From contig NZ_LMIU01000023.1 of assembly GCF_001428845.1 (NCBI RefSeq), positions 1 through 64,000 of the forward strand: a DNA stretch of 64,000 nt, in the 5' to 3' direction. The notes beneath the pieces were generated by a model that had not been told where the DNA came from, did not search any database, and saw nothing but the letters and a program-made list of their open reading frames with translations. This document shows, in pieces, positions 47,860 through 60,040 of the stretch. Within the stretch, counting starts at the first letter, position 1, and every line of letters begins with the position of its first letter. The translations under genes were made by a program, and so were the position numbers. Origin of the DNA: Achromobacter sp. Root83. Lineage in GTDB: Bacteria > Pseudomonadota > Gammaproteobacteria > Burkholderiales > Burkholderiaceae_B.

Positions 47860-47903
47860 CCCGTGCCCAGGCAAGGTAGAATCGAGGTTTGAATAAGAGC
47901 GAC

Positions 47904-49361
47904 ATGAAAGAATTCTGGCAGACCTGCGTCAGTCGTCTTGAGCAGGAACTCCCCCCCCAACAAATCAGCGCGTGGATACGGCCGCTGGTCCCGCTTGCGT
48001 ACGACGAAACGCAGGCGGTGCTGCGCGTTGCCGCGCCCAACCGCTTCAAGCTGGATTGGGTGCGGAAGAACTTTTCCCACCAGATCGAGGCGTTGGCCGC
48101 GGAGTGGTTCAAGCGACCGGTACAGGTCCTGTTCGAGTTGCCTTCCCATGGAGCCGCGCCGCGCATGCCCGTCGCGCCCGTGCGTGCGCAGCAGCCCGAG
48201 CAAACCCACCTGTCCGCTGCATCACCCTCGGGCGGCGCGCCGCCAGTGAACGTCACGGTATCGTCCGCCCCGCCCCCTCCCGCGACCACCGTCGCGGCGC
48301 AGGCAGTGAACGCGGATGCGGCCAATATCGTGTACGAGCGCTCGCGCCTGAACACCGACCTGACGTTCGAGAACTTCGTGACGGGTAAGGCCAACCAGCT
48401 CGCGCGCGCCGCCGCGCTGCAAGTGGCCGAGAACCCGGGCACCTCCTACAACCCGCTGTTCCTGTACGGGGGCGTGGGGCTGGGCAAGACTCACTTGATC
48501 CACGCCATCGGCAATGCGATGGTGGCGGCGGGTACCGGGGTGCGCGTGCGCTATGTGCATGCCGACCAGTACGTGTCCGACGTGGTCAAGGCGTACCAGC
48601 GCAAGGCGTTCGACGATTTCAAGCGCTACTACCATTCGCTGGACCTGCTGCTGATCGACGATATCCAGTTCTTCTCCGGCAAGAACCGCACGCAGGAAGA
48701 GTTCTTCTACGCGTTCGAAGCGATGGTGGCGCAGCGCAAGCAGATCATCATCACCAGCGATACGTATCCGAAGGAACTGTCGGGCATCGACAGCCGCCTG
48801 ATCTCGCGCTTTGATTCCGGTCTGACGGTGGCCATCGAGCCGCCGGAACTGGAAATGCGCGTGGCGATTCTGCTGCGCAAGGCGGAATCCGAAGGCGTGC
48901 CCATGCCCGAGGAAGTGGCGTTCTTCATCGCCAAGCATCTGCGCAGCAACGTGCGCGAACTGGAAGGCGCGTTGCGCAAGGTGTTGGCCTACGCCCGCTT
49001 CCACGGCCGCGATGTGCTGACGGTCGATGTCTGCAAGGAAGCCCTGAAAGACCTGTTGTCGGTCTCCAACGGCCAGATCACCGTGGAAAACATCCAGAAG
49101 ACGGTGGCGGATTTCTACAAGATCAAGGTGGCCGACATGTACTCGAAACGCCGGCCGGCCAATATCGCGTTGCCGCGCCAGGTTGCGATGTACCTGGCGA
49201 AGGAGCTGACCCAGAAAAGCCTTCCGGAAATCGGCGATTTATTCGGCGGCCGTGATCACACCACGGTGCTGCACGCCGTCCGCAAGATTTCCGACGCCCG
49301 CGCAAAGCAGGCGGAGCTCAACCATACCCTGCACGTGTTGGAACAAACTCTAAAAGGATGA
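47904..49361 (+). CDS. dnaA: Chromosomal replication initiator DnaA
   Basis: A 485-residue AAA+ initiator that binds DnaA boxes and opens oriC. Domain I (residues 1-80) is followed by a Pro/Ala-rich linker (about 82-140). The AAA+ domain has Walker A GGVGLGKT (189-196) and Walker [11 protein letters not shown] (D252-D253). Domain IV ends with the box-recognition signature [17 protein letters not shown] 47904 is preferred; a TTG 15 bases earlier is in frame. dnaN and gyrB follow. Confidence 0.98.
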   Translation: MKEFWQTCVSRLEQELPPQQISAWIRPLVPLAYDETQAVLRVAAPNRFKLDWVRKNFSHQIEALAAEWFKRPVQVLFELPSHGAAPRMPVAPVRAQQPEQTHLSAASPSGGAPPVNVTVSSAPPPPATTVAAQAVNADAANIVYERSRLNTDLTFENFVTGKANQLARAAALQVAENPGTSYNPLFLYGGVGLGKTHLIHAIGNAMVAAGTGVRVRYVHADQYVSDVVKAYQRKAFDDFKRYYHSLDLLLIDDIQFFSGKNRTQEEFFYAFEAMVAQRKQIIITSDTYPKELSGIDSRLISRFDSGLTVAIEPPELEMRVAILLRKAESEGVPMPEEVAFFIAKHLRSNVRELEGALRKVLAYARFHGRDVLTVDVCKEALKDLLSVSNGQITVENIQKTVADFYKIKVADMYSKRRPANIALPRQVAMYLAKELTQKSLPEIGDLFGGRDHTTVLHAVRKISDARAKQAELNHTLHVLEQTLKG

Positions 49362-49363
49362 AC

Positions 49364-50473
49364 ATGCAACTCGTACAAACCACACGCGATGCATTGCTGA
49401 AACCGCTATCGACTGTGGCGGGCATCGTCGAAAGACGCCATACCCTGCCCATTCTTGCGAACATCCTGATGCGCAAGGAAGGCAATAAGGTTGCCTTCAT
49501 TGCGACCGACCTGGAAGTGCAGATCACCACTCATGCCGACTTCGGCGTGGGCCAGGACAACGAGTCCACCACGGTCGCGGCTCGCAAGTTGCTGGACATC
49601 CTGAAGGCGCTGCCGGACACGGGCGACGTGCGCCTGGCGCTGGCGAGCAACAAGCTGTCGGTGCAGTCGGCCAAGAGCCGCTTCGCGCTGCAGACGCTGG
49701 CCGCCAGCGAGTTCCCCACCGTGGCCCAGCCCGAGCAGTGGGACGTCTCGCTGACGATGCCGCAACGCACGTTGCGCCACCTGTTCAACATGGTGCACTT
49801 CGCCATGGCCCAACAGGACATCCGTTATTACCTGAACGGCATGCTGCTGGTGTTTGAACCCGGCCGCGTGCGCGCCGTCGCCACCGATGGCCACCGCCTG
49901 GCGCACTGCTCGACGGAAGCCGACGGCATCGCCGAACGCCATGAAGTGATCGTGCCGCGCAAGACCGTGCTGGAAATGCAGCGCCTGCTGGAAGACTCCG
50001 ACGAGGTGGTCTCCATCGATGTGGCGCCGGGCCAGATCCGCTTCCGCTTTGGCGACGTCGAACTGGTGTCCAAGCTGGTTGAAGGCAAGTTCCCCGATTT
50101 CACGCGTGTGATTCCCACGAACTACACGCGCCACTTCCTGGTTGGGCGCGAAGCGCTCCAGGGCAGCCTGCAGCGCGCCGCCATCCTGACCACGGACAAG
50201 TTCAAGGGTGTGCGCCTGCAGTTGGCGCAGAACCAGATGAAGATCTCGTCTTCCAACGCCGAGCAGGAAGAGGCGCAGGAAGAAATCGACATCGACTACA
50301 GCCATGAAGCACTGGATGTGGGCTTTAACGTGGGCTATTTGCTTGACGTGCTGGCCAACGTGAAAGTCGACAATATCCAGTGGTCGGTCATGCCCGACGC
50401 CAACGCGTCGGCGCTCATCACCCTGCCCGAAGACGACCAGTTCAAGTACGTCGTCATGCCCATGCGGATTTGA
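49364..50473 (+). CDS. dnaN: DNA polymerase III beta subunit (sliding clamp)
   Basis: A 369-residue three-domain clamp that tethers polymerase III. The start MQLVQTTRDALLKPLSTVAGIVERRHTLPIL is the usual N-terminus, and the C-terminal YVVMPMRI is characteristic. AAGGA lies 5 bases before ATG 49364; an ATG at 49358 overlaps the dnaA stop but has no room for a ribosome site. Confidence 0.97.
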   Translation: MQLVQTTRDALLKPLSTVAGIVERRHTLPILANILMRKEGNKVAFIATDLEVQITTHADFGVGQDNESTTVAARKLLDILKALPDTGDVRLALASNKLSVQSAKSRFALQTLAASEFPTVAQPEQWDVSLTMPQRTLRHLFNMVHFAMAQQDIRYYLNGMLLVFEPGRVRAVATDGHRLAHCSTEADGIAERHEVIVPRKTVLEMQRLLEDSDEVVSIDVAPGQIRFRFGDVELVSKLVEGKFPDFTRVIPTNYTRHFLVGREALQGSLQRAAILTTDKFKGVRLQLAQNQMKISSSNAEQEEAQEEIDIDYSHEALDVGFNVGYLLDVLANVKVDNIQWSVMPDANASALITLPEDDQFKYVVMPMRI

Positions 50474-50552
50474 TCCGCGCCCAATTTGTGGGTTTGTGCC
50501 GCTTGCGGGCCTGATGGCTCGTGGGCGGTCCGGCCGCCAGGCCGTTCTTTGA

Positions 50553-53018
<2,466 letters not shown>

Positions 53019-53037
53019 TCGCGAGCATCGCGTTCTT

Positions 53038-53067
53038 CGAAGGCCAGCCCGATCGGGCTGGCCTTCG
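53038..53067. terminator. Perfect 13-bp hairpin after gyrB
   Basis: CGAAGGCCAGCCC pairs perfectly with its complement around GATC, giving a 30-base palindrome between the convergent gyrB and LysR genes. A short T-rich stretch (GTTTCT) follows on the plus strand, so it may act in both directions. Confidence 0.75.
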
Positions 53068-53115
53068 CGTTTCTGGGTCTTGCCATGGGCCTTGCCACGG
53101 GCCTAGGCAGGGCCT

Positions 53116-54048
53116 TCAGCGCTGCGGCCGCGCCTTCAGGTCCGCCATTTCTTCCTGCATGAGTTGATGGGCGTAGCGCGAGAAGACGCTGACCAGACGC
53201 GTGCGCGTGTGGTACGGCGGGTATAGCAGCGCGACCGTGACCGCCACGGCCGGGCTGAATGGCCGGACTTCGACTCCGTTGGCCTCGTATTCCTCGCGCG
53301 CGGCCAGCGGATTGATCAGCGCCACGCCCAGGCCCGCGCCGACCAGGGCGCAGACCGATGAGCCCAGCCCGGCCTCGGCCACCGTATGGCGTTCCACCTT
53401 GGCGGACTTGAAGACCGCGTCGATCCGTTCGCGCAGCGGCGTGCCGCTGGGGAAGGCGATGAAGGGCTCACCCGCAAAGTCCGCCGGCTTGAGTTTTTTC
53501 AGCTTGGTCAGGCGGTGTCCCTTGGGCAGCACGGCCACGCAATTCATCGTCAGCACGGGCTCGACCTGGATGCCAGGCGTCTCGCCCGAAAGCATGGCCA
53601 GTCCGGTGTCGCAGAACCCTGAACTGATCCAGTTGTGCACGGTGCTGGCGTTGCCGGAATGGATGGAGACCATGACGTCCGGGTATTCCGTCTTGAAGGC
53701 CGCGACGATGCGCGCCAGCAGGCCGCCGGCCAGGCGCGGCATGGCGGCCACGCTCAGGCGGCTGGCGCTGAAGGAGCGGATGCTGGCCGCGGCCGATTCC
53801 AGGCCGGCCAGGCCGATGAACGTCTTTTCCACTTCCTGAAAGAAGCGCGATCCGTCCTGCGTGGGGCTCAGGCGGCTGCCGTTGCGGTCGAACAGGGGGA
53901 ACTGGGTGATGGCTTCCAATTGCGCAATTAAGCGGCTAACGTGCGGCTGCGAGGTATGCACGCGGCGCGCGGCGGCGGTCATGGAACCGGTCATCATGAC
54001 GGCGCGGAACGCTTCGATGTGTCTTAAGCCCATCCGTGGAATGGCCAT
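53116..54048 (-). CDS. LysR-family regulator of the amino-acid transport operon
   Basis: A 310-residue LysR regulator. The helix-turn-helix spans HIEAFRAVMMTGSMTAAAR and TSQPHVSRLIAQLEAIT; the rest is an effector domain. It is divergent from the polar amino-acid ABC transporter. GTAT and ATAC half-sites (54058-54071) lie 10-25 bases upstream of its start and could be part of an operator. Confidence 0.92.
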   Translation of the reverse strand: MAIPRMGLRHIEAFRAVMMTGSMTAAARRVHTSQPHVSRLIAQLEAITQFPLFDRNGSRLSPTQDGSRFFQEVEKTFIGLAGLESAAASIRSFSASRLSVAAMPRLAGGLLARIVAAFKTEYPDVMVSIHSGNASTVHNWISSGFCDTGLAMLSGETPGIQVEPVLTMNCVAVLPKGHRLTKLKKLKPADFAGEPFIAFPSGTPLRERIDAVFKSAKVERHTVAEAGLGSSVCALVGAGLGVALINPLAAREEYEANGVEVRPFSPAVAVTVALLYPPYHTRTRLVSVFSRYAHQLMQEEMADLKARPQR

Positions 54049-54219
54049 ATCAAATCCGTATAGAGGAATACCCGATTGGAACTGGATAAAACCATACTGC
54101 TAGTTGATACTTTTTGCCAGCCGCGGGGCTCATCGCGGGACGCGGCGGTTATCCAACAGTCTGGAGCCGCCGATCGTGAACATAAACACGCGCCGCACGC
54201 ACGGCGCCAAGGGAATCAG

Positions 54220-55131
54220 ATGAAAGCACTAGCCGCGATGTCCGTCGCCGCCGCCCTGCTGGGCAGCGCCGCGTCCGCTCACGCCGAAGGTCCCAGCCGC
54301 CTGGACAAGATCCGGGAAACCGGCGTCATCACCCTGGGCCACCCCGAAACCTCGGTTCCGTTCGCCTATCTGGACGGCAACCAGAAGCCGATCGGGTACA
54401 CGGTGGAGATCTGCCAGGAAGTCGCCCAATACGTGAAAGCCGCGCTGAAGCTGCCCAAGCTTGAAGTCCGCTACAACCCGACGACGTCCGCCACGCGCAT
54501 CCCGCTGCTGGCCAACGGTACGATCGACCTGGAATGCGGCAACACCACCAACAACGAAGCCCGCCACAAGCTGGTGTCCTTCGCGCCCACGACCTTCGTG
54601 GCGCAAGTGGTGCTGGTGGCGCGCAAGGACGGCGGCGTGGACCCCAACGACCTGAGCTCCTTCCGCGGCAAATCCATCGCCGCGCAAGCGGGCGGACAGA
54701 CGTTCAAGCTGATCTCGCAACTCAACGCGCAAGGCAATCTGGGCATCTCGATGGCGCCCACCAAGGACACGGCCGAAACCATCCTGATGGTGGAATCGGG
54801 CCGCGCCGCGGGCTCGGCCAACGATGACGGCATCGCCTACGGCGCCGTGGCGTCGTCCAAGAACCCCGATGCTTTCGTGATCGGCACCAAAGGCCTGGAA
54901 ATGGCGCCGTACGGCATCATGGAGCCCAAGGACGACCCCGCCTTCAAGAAGGTGGTGGACGACGCCGTGCTGGACCTGATCAAGACCGGCAAGGTTGCGG
55001 CGCTGTACGACAAGTACTTCAATTCGCCGATTCCGCCCAAGCAGATCAACCTGAAGTACCCGATGAGCGACGCCCTGAAGCGCGCGCTGGCCAAGCCGAC
55101 CGATTCGGGCGACCCCAAGGTGTACGAGTAA
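54220..55131 (+). CDS. Polar amino-acid ABC transporter substrate-binding protein (GltI type)
   Basis: A 303-residue family 3 periplasmic receptor with a signal peptide (MKALAAMSVAAALLGSAASAHA). LDKIRETGVITLGHPETSVPFAYLDGNQKPIGYTVEIC is the family opening; DLECGNTTNN resembles glutamate/aspartate receptors. It is the first gene of a transporter operon ending in a threonine-aldolase-type gene. Confidence 0.92.
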   Translation: MKALAAMSVAAALLGSAASAHAEGPSRLDKIRETGVITLGHPETSVPFAYLDGNQKPIGYTVEICQEVAQYVKAALKLPKLEVRYNPTTSATRIPLLANGTIDLECGNTTNNEARHKLVSFAPTTFVAQVVLVARKDGGVDPNDLSSFRGKSIAAQAGGQTFKLISQLNAQGNLGISMAPTKDTAETILMVESGRAAGSANDDGIAYGAVASSKNPDAFVIGTKGLEMAPYGIMEPKDDPAFKKVVDDAVLDLIKTGKVAALYDKYFNSPIPPKQINLKYPMSDALKRALAKPTDSGDPKVYE

Positions 55132-55229
55132 CGCTGGGTTTGCGCGGGGCGCGGGGCGCTCCGCGGCGCACATCGGGGTAAGGACACCGGCTGCCTGGCG
55201 CGGCCGGTGCCGCGATCAAGGGCACGGGC

Positions 55230-55997
55230 ATGAATTACAACTGGAGTTGGAGCGTCTTCCTGGAGATGTCGCCGGACGGCGTGCATACCTTCCTGGAAAC
55301 GATCCTGATCGGCGTGGGATGGACGCTGGCGCTGGCCCTGACGGCCTGGGTCTTTTCGCTGTTGCTGGGATCCTGGCTGGCCGTGATGCGCACGGCGCAG
55401 TCCCGTCCGATGAACGCCATCGGCGCCACGTACGTGGAGATATTCCGCAATGTGCCGCTGCTGGTTCAGATGTTCCTGTGGTATTTCGTGCTGCCCGAAC
55501 TGCTTCCGCACGCGTGGGGCCTGGCCATGAAGCAGATGCCGCAGCCGTGGGGGCAGTTCGTGCCCGCCGTGCTGTGCCTGGGGTTTTATGGGGCGGCGCG
55601 GGTGGCAGAGCAGGTGCGCGCCGGCATACAGTCCTTGCCGCGCGGCCAGTTCCAGGCGGGCACCGCGCTGGGCCTGACCGAGGCGCAGGTCTACCGCCAC
55701 ATCATCCTGCCTGAAGCCTTCCGCATCGTGCTCCCGCCCTTGACGTCCGAATTCATGGGCACCATCAAGTATTCGTCGGTGGCGCTGACGATCGGCCTGC
55801 TCGAACTGACCGGACAGGCGCGCTCCATGCAGGAGTTCAGTTTCCACATTTTCGAGGCGTTCTCGGCCGCGACGGTCATCTATCTGATCCTCAACGGCAT
55901 CGTCGTGCTGGGCATGCGCATGCTCGAACGCCACGTCGCGGTTCCCGGATTGATCGGTTCGGCGGCCAGGAATGGCCCTGCCGGCCAGGGACGCTAG
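55230..55997 (+). CDS. Amino-acid ABC transporter permease (GltJ type)
   Basis: A 255-residue His/Glu/Gln-type permease. The family loop is RAGIQSLPRGQFQAGTALGLTEAQVYRHIILPEAFRIVLPPL. It starts at 55230 after a 98-bp GC-rich gap, which may lower its expression relative to the receptor. Confidence 0.93.
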   Translation: MNYNWSWSVFLEMSPDGVHTFLETILIGVGWTLALALTAWVFSLLLGSWLAVMRTAQSRPMNAIGATYVEIFRNVPLLVQMFLWYFVLPELLPHAWGLAMKQMPQPWGQFVPAVLCLGFYGAARVAEQVRAGIQSLPRGQFQAGTALGLTEAQVYRHIILPEAFRIVLPPLTSEFMGTIKYSSVALTIGLLELTGQARSMQEFSFHIFEAFSAATVIYLILNGIVVLGMRMLERHVAVPGLIGSAARNGPAGQGR

Positions 55998-56006
55998 GGA
56001 ACCGGC

Positions 56007-56696
56007 ATGGGCAAATTCGATTTCGACGTTATCTGGACCGCGCTGCCGTACCTGTTCCAGACGGGCATGACGTTCACGCTGACGCTGACCGCGCTGGCGG
56101 CGGTGATGGGGCTGGCGTTGGGCACGCTGCTGGCGATGATGCGGCTGTCGCGCTTCAAGGTGCTGTCGGTGCCCGCGGGCATCTACGTGAATGTGATGCG
56201 GTCGATCCCGTTGCTGTTGGTGATCTTCTGGTTCTACTTCCTGGTGCCTTACATCGCCGCGTGGATCGTGGGTTCACCCACGCCGCTGCGGGTGGGGGCG
56301 TTCAATTCCGCGGTCATCACCTTCACGCTGTTCGAGGCCGCGTACTTCTGCGAAATCATGCGCGCGGGCATTCAGTCGATCGCGCGCGGCCAGGTGTCGG
56401 CCAGCATGGCGCTCGGCCTGAACCACTGGCAGGGCATGCGCTACGTGGTGCTGCCGCAGGCCTTCCGCAACATGGTGCCGGCGCTGCTGACGCGCGTCAT
56501 CATCCTGTTCCAGGACACCTCGCTGGTCTATGTGCTGTCGTTGACGGACTTCCTGGGCGCGGCGTCCAAGATCGGCCAGCGCGACGGGCGGCTGGTGGAG
56601 CTTTATCTCTTCGTGGCGGTGGTGTATTTCGTGATTTGCTTCACGGCATCGCGTCTGGTCAAACGGCTGGAAAAGCGCACGCGGGTGCTGCGCTGA
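56007..56696 (+). CDS. Amino-acid ABC transporter permease (GltK type)
   Basis: A 229-residue second permease with the loop RAGIQSIARGQVSASMALGLNHWQGMRYVVLPQAFRNMVPAL. It follows the first permease by 9 bp. Confidence 0.93.
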   Translation: MGKFDFDVIWTALPYLFQTGMTFTLTLTALAAVMGLALGTLLAMMRLSRFKVLSVPAGIYVNVMRSIPLLLVIFWFYFLVPYIAAWIVGSPTPLRVGAFNSAVITFTLFEAAYFCEIMRAGIQSIARGQVSASMALGLNHWQGMRYVVLPQAFRNMVPALLTRVIILFQDTSLVYVLSLTDFLGAASKIGQRDGRLVELYLFVAVVYFVICFTASRLVKRLEKRTRVLR

Positions 56697-56736
56697 GCCG
56701 CCCGTTGCGGCCCCCTAGTCATACACAGGTTCAACG

Positions 56737-57495
56737 ATGCAACTCTCTTCGAATCCCCCGATGATCGAGATCCGGCAGGTCAGCAAGTGGTACGGCGACT
56801 TCCAGGTGCTGGACGAATGCTCGGCCACCGTGCGCCGTGGCGAGGTCGTCGTGGTGTGCGGGCCGTCCGGTTCCGGCAAGTCCACGCTGATCAAGACCGT
56901 GAATGCCCTGGAACCCTTCCAGAAGGGCGATATCGTGGTCAACGGCGTTTCGGTGGGCGACCCGCGCACCAACCTGCCCAAGCTGCGCGCGGTGGCCGGC
57001 ATGGTGTTCCAGCACTTCGAGCTGTTTCCCCATCTGTCCGTGACCGAGAATCTGTGCCTCGGCCAGGTCAAGGTGCTCAAGCGCGGCAAGGACGAAGCGC
57101 GCCAGCGCGCGCTGGCGCTGCTCGAGCGCGTGGGCCTGTCGGCGCACAAGGACAAGCACCCGGGCGAGCTCTCGGGCGGCCAGCAGCAGCGGGTGGCGAT
57201 TGCCCGCGCGCTGTCGATGGACCCGGTCGTGATGCTGTTCGACGAACCCACGTCGGCGCTGGACCCCGAGATGGTCAACGAAGTGCTGGATGTGATGACC
57301 GACCTGGCTGGCGAAGGCATGACGATGATGGTCGTCACCCACGAGATGGGATTCGCCCGCCGCGTCGCCGACCGTGTGATCTTCATGGACGGCGGCAAGA
57401 TTGTGGAGGACTGCCCCAAGGAGCAGTTCTTCGGCAATGTAGAGGAGCGTGCCCCGCGTACGCGCCAGTTTCTTTCCAAAATTCTGCAGCATTGA
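56737..57495 (+). CDS. Amino-acid ABC transporter ATPase (GltL type)
   Basis: A 252-residue ATPase: Walker [17 protein letters not shown]-loop [13 protein letters not shown], signature [15 protein letters not shown], Walker [17 protein letters not shown] and the typical [22 protein letters not shown]. The Q-loop sequence places it with polar amino-acid importers. Confidence 0.95.
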   Translation: MQLSSNPPMIEIRQVSKWYGDFQVLDECSATVRRGEVVVVCGPSGSGKSTLIKTVNALEPFQKGDIVVNGVSVGDPRTNLPKLRAVAGMVFQHFELFPHLSVTENLCLGQVKVLKRGKDEARQRALALLERVGLSAHKDKHPGELSGGQQQRVAIARALSMDPVVMLFDEPTSALDPEMVNEVLDVMTDLAGEGMTMMVVTHEMGFARRVADRVIFMDGGKIVEDCPKEQFFGNVEERAPRTRQFLSKILQH

Positions 57496-57500
57496 AAGCC

Positions 57501-58559
57501 ATGACCCAGCGGAACCCCGCCGCCCTCCCAAGCCCGCCCGTCGACCTGCGCAGCGATACGGTCACCCACCCCACCGCGGCCATGTACGAGCGCATGCGCA
57601 CCGCGCCGATTGGCGACGACGGCCTGGATGGCGACCCCACCGTGCGCGCGTTGGAAACCCACGTGGCAGCCTGCCTGGGCAAGGAAGCCGGGCTGTTCGT
57701 GCCCAGTTGCACCATGGCCAACCTGCTGGCCGTGCTGGCGCAGACCCAGCGCAGCGAGCAGGTGGTGCTGGAATCGTCCGCCCACATGTATACGTCTGAG
57801 CGGGGCGCGGCCACGTTCACCGGCTTGTTCTACCAGGGCGTGTCCGGCGCCGATGGCGCGATGGACCTGAACCGCCTGGAAGACGCGCTGGAGGCCGGCG
57901 GGCACAAACTGAAGACATCGCTCGTGGCCATGGAGACCTCGCACAACAATGCGGGCGGCGCGGTGCTGCCGCTGGACCATATGCAGGCCGTGTACGGCAT
58001 GGCCCGCGCGGCCGGCGTGTCCGTGCACCTGGATGGCGCGCGCCTGTTCAACGCGGCCGTGGCGCTGGGTGTGCCGCCGGCAGACATCGGGCGCCATGCG
58101 GACACAGTGTCCCTTTGCCTGTCCAAGGGGCTGAGCGCGCCGGTAGGCGCGGTGCTGGCGGGCAGCCAGTCCGTCGTGGCCAAGGCGCGCGTGTTGCGCC
58201 GGATGCTGGGAGGCACGCAGCGTCAGTCGGGGATCATGGCGGCGGCGGGCCTGGAAGGCGTGCAGGCCATGGGCGAACGGCTGGCCGAGGACCACGTCCG
58301 CGCACGCCGCCTGAGCGATGGCATCAACCGGCTGGCGCCGGCGCTGACGGCGACCGTGCCGCAAACCAATATCGTGCAGGTCGAGACCGCCGACACCGGC
58401 ATGAGCAATGCTGAGTGGGTCGCGGCGCTTCAGGCCGAAGGCGTGCTGACCCGTCCGTGGGGCCGCACGCGGCTGCGTTGCGTGACGCACCGGCATATCG
58501 ACGACGACGGCGTCGATGCGGCCGTGCGGGCCTTTGCCACCGTGTTGAACGGCCGCTGA
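57501..58559 (+). CDS. ltaE: Low-specificity L-threonine aldolase type enzyme
   Basis: A 352-residue PLP enzyme cleaving beta-hydroxy amino acids to glycine and an aldehyde. The opening VDLRSDTVTHPTAAMYERM, GDDGLDGDPTVRALE and the PLP lysine in SLCLSKGLSAPVGAVL match threonine aldolases. It lies 5 bp after the transporter ATPase gene, so the imported substrate may be threonine, allothreonine or another beta-hydroxy amino acid. Other beta-eliminating lyases of this fold are alternatives. Confidence 0.9.
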   Translation: MTQRNPAALPSPPVDLRSDTVTHPTAAMYERMRTAPIGDDGLDGDPTVRALETHVAACLGKEAGLFVPSCTMANLLAVLAQTQRSEQVVLESSAHMYTSERGAATFTGLFYQGVSGADGAMDLNRLEDALEAGGHKLKTSLVAMETSHNNAGGAVLPLDHMQAVYGMARAAGVSVHLDGARLFNAAVALGVPPADIGRHADTVSLCLSKGLSAPVGAVLAGSQSVVAKARVLRRMLGGTQRQSGIMAAAGLEGVQAMGERLAEDHVRARRLSDGINRLAPALTATVPQTNIVQVETADTGMSNAEWVAALQAEGVLTRPWGRTRLRCVTHRHIDDDGVDAAVRAFATVLNGR

Positions 58560-58597
58560 TTCAGGATATTTTGGGGTGCGCGATGCGATAATGCCGC

Positions 58598-59503
58598 ATG
58601 TCCAGCACCCACCTTTCCCGAAAAGACTATCTCTGCGCATTGGCGGTCGTAGTCATCTGGGGTCTGAATTTCGTTGTCATGAAAGTCGGCATGCGGGGCT
58701 TGTCCCCCATGATGCTGGGCGCCCTGCGGTTCGCGCTGGCCGCCTTCCCTCTCATTCTCTTCGTGCGCATGCCGCGGCTGCCGTGGCACTGGATCGCGGC
58801 CTATGGGCTGGTGCAGGGCCTGGGCCAGTTCGGCCTGCTCTTCACGGCACTGAAGTTCGGCATGCCTGCCGGCATGGCCTCGCTGGTCATCCAGACCCAG
58901 GCGTTCTTCACGCTGCTGCTGGCGGCGCCGGTGCTGCATGAGCACGCGCGGCGCCATCACTGGATCGGGTTGGGCGTGGCCGCGCTGGGTCTGGCGGTCA
59001 TTGCCGGGGGGCGCGGCGAAGGGCCGGACCAGATGACGATGCTGGGCTTCGTGTTGACGCTTGGCGGCGCATTCATGTGGGCCGTGTCGAACATGATCGT
59101 GCGGCTGGCCAGCCGCAAGGCGCCCGGCTACGACCCGTTTGCATTCATCGCCTGGAGCAGCGCCGCGCCCGTGCTGCCCTTCCTGTTGCTGGCGGTGCTG
59201 ATCGACGGCTGGGAGCCCGTGGTGGGCATGGTGACGGGCATGGGCTGGGGCGAGGCGCTGTCGGTGCTTTACCTGGCGGTGCTGGCCACGCTGCTGGCCT
59301 ATACCCTGTGGACGCAGTTGCTGACGCGCCACCCGGCCGCGAAGGTGGCGCCGTTCTCGTTGCTGGTCCCGGTGGTGGGACTGTGGGCCGCGTCCATGGC
59401 GTTTGACGAACGGTTGCAGCCCTTGCAGTGGCTGGGCGCGGCATGCGTGCTGGCGGGACTGGTCATCAACCAGGTCGGCGGACGCTGGCTGCGCACCCGC
59501 TGA
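58598..59503 (+). CDS. EamA-family (drug/metabolite) exporter
   Basis: A 301-residue ten-helix protein of the drug/metabolite transporter superfamily with two EamA repeats (ALAVVVIWGLNFVVMKVGMR and TLGGAFMWAVSNMIVRLA). The first repeat resembles E. coli EamA/YdeD, which exports O-acetylserine and cysteine, but the substrate is unproven. Confidence 0.9.
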   Translation: MSSTHLSRKDYLCALAVVVIWGLNFVVMKVGMRGLSPMMLGALRFALAAFPLILFVRMPRLPWHWIAAYGLVQGLGQFGLLFTALKFGMPAGMASLVIQTQAFFTLLLAAPVLHEHARRHHWIGLGVAALGLAVIAGGRGEGPDQMTMLGFVLTLGGAFMWAVSNMIVRLASRKAPGYDPFAFIAWSSAAPVLPFLLLAVLIDGWEPVVGMVTGMGWGEALSVLYLAVLATLLAYTLWTQLLTRHPAAKVAPFSLLVPVVGLWAASMAFDERLQPLQWLGAACVLAGLVINQVGGRWLRTR

Positions 59504-59582
59504 ATTTCCGCCACGGCTACCGGCCGCGTTTCAACGCTTCGGCGGATCGGACTACGTCAAATTTCCTAGGGACGTTGGCACC

Positions 59583-59879
59583 CTAGAGTTGTTCGAAGCG
59601 GATGTAACGCTTATCGGTGTACTCCCGGCGCGTGGTCATCTCGGTGACGTACGCGCCCGGGGGGCCGCGCCTCAGCCACTCCAACATGTGATCCACCTGG
59701 TCCGGCGTGCCCTGAATCAGGGCTTCCACCGTGCCGTCCAGCATGTTCTGCACCCAGCCCCTCGCCCCCAGCAAATGGGCGCGCCGCACCGTGGCGTGGC
59801 GATAACCCACGCCTTGCACCGTGCCGCTGACGGTGACGTGGACGGTTTCGAGATGGGAATCGGCTTTAGGGTCTTGCAT
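59583..59879 (-). CDS. acyP: Acylphosphatase
   Basis: A 98-residue small enzyme hydrolysing carboxyl-phosphate bonds. VSGTVQGVGYRHATVRRAHLLGARGWVQNMLDGTVEA contains the phosphate-binding loop with catalytic Arg (in GYRH) and Asn (in VQNMLDG). It stands alone on the minus strand, convergent with the EamA gene. Confidence 0.95.
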   Translation of the reverse strand: MQDPKADSHLETVHVTVSGTVQGVGYRHATVRRAHLLGARGWVQNMLDGTVEALIQGTPDQVDHMLEWLRRGPPGAYVTEMTTRREYTDKRYIRFEQL

Positions 59880-60040
59880 GGGATGTCCTTCGGATGATGT
59901 GCCGCGCGCCGCGAGGTACGTAGGCGGAACCGGCTACAGCGGATGGTCTATAGGCCCGGCGGGCTTCGAAGCGATACGTTAGAGCACATGTCAAAACGTG
60001 CCAGCGGAAACGCCCACTACTAGAGCTTGGAGAAGCCATT

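Larger units (their letters stand above)
47432..47903. promoter_or_regulatory. rpmH-dnaA divergent control region
   Basis: A 472-bp gap between rpmH and dnaA. It holds three tandem iterons, a palindrome with flanking 12-bp direct repeats, and one exact DnaA box (47851-47859) 44 bases before the dnaA ATG, which suits autoregulation of dnaA. It is a possible secondary origin. No gene is seen. Confidence 0.7.

Noticed and set aside
55132-55229. GC-rich stretch between the GltI- and GltJ-type genes as a terminator
   Set aside because: Several overlapping pairings are possible but none is a clean stem with a T tract.
59566-59586. CTAGGG/CCCTAG inverted repeat near acyP and a shared CAAATTTCCTAG with the PhyH gene
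   Set aside because: The arms are only 6 bp with a 9-base spacer and the 12-bp identity is isolated; chance is adequate.
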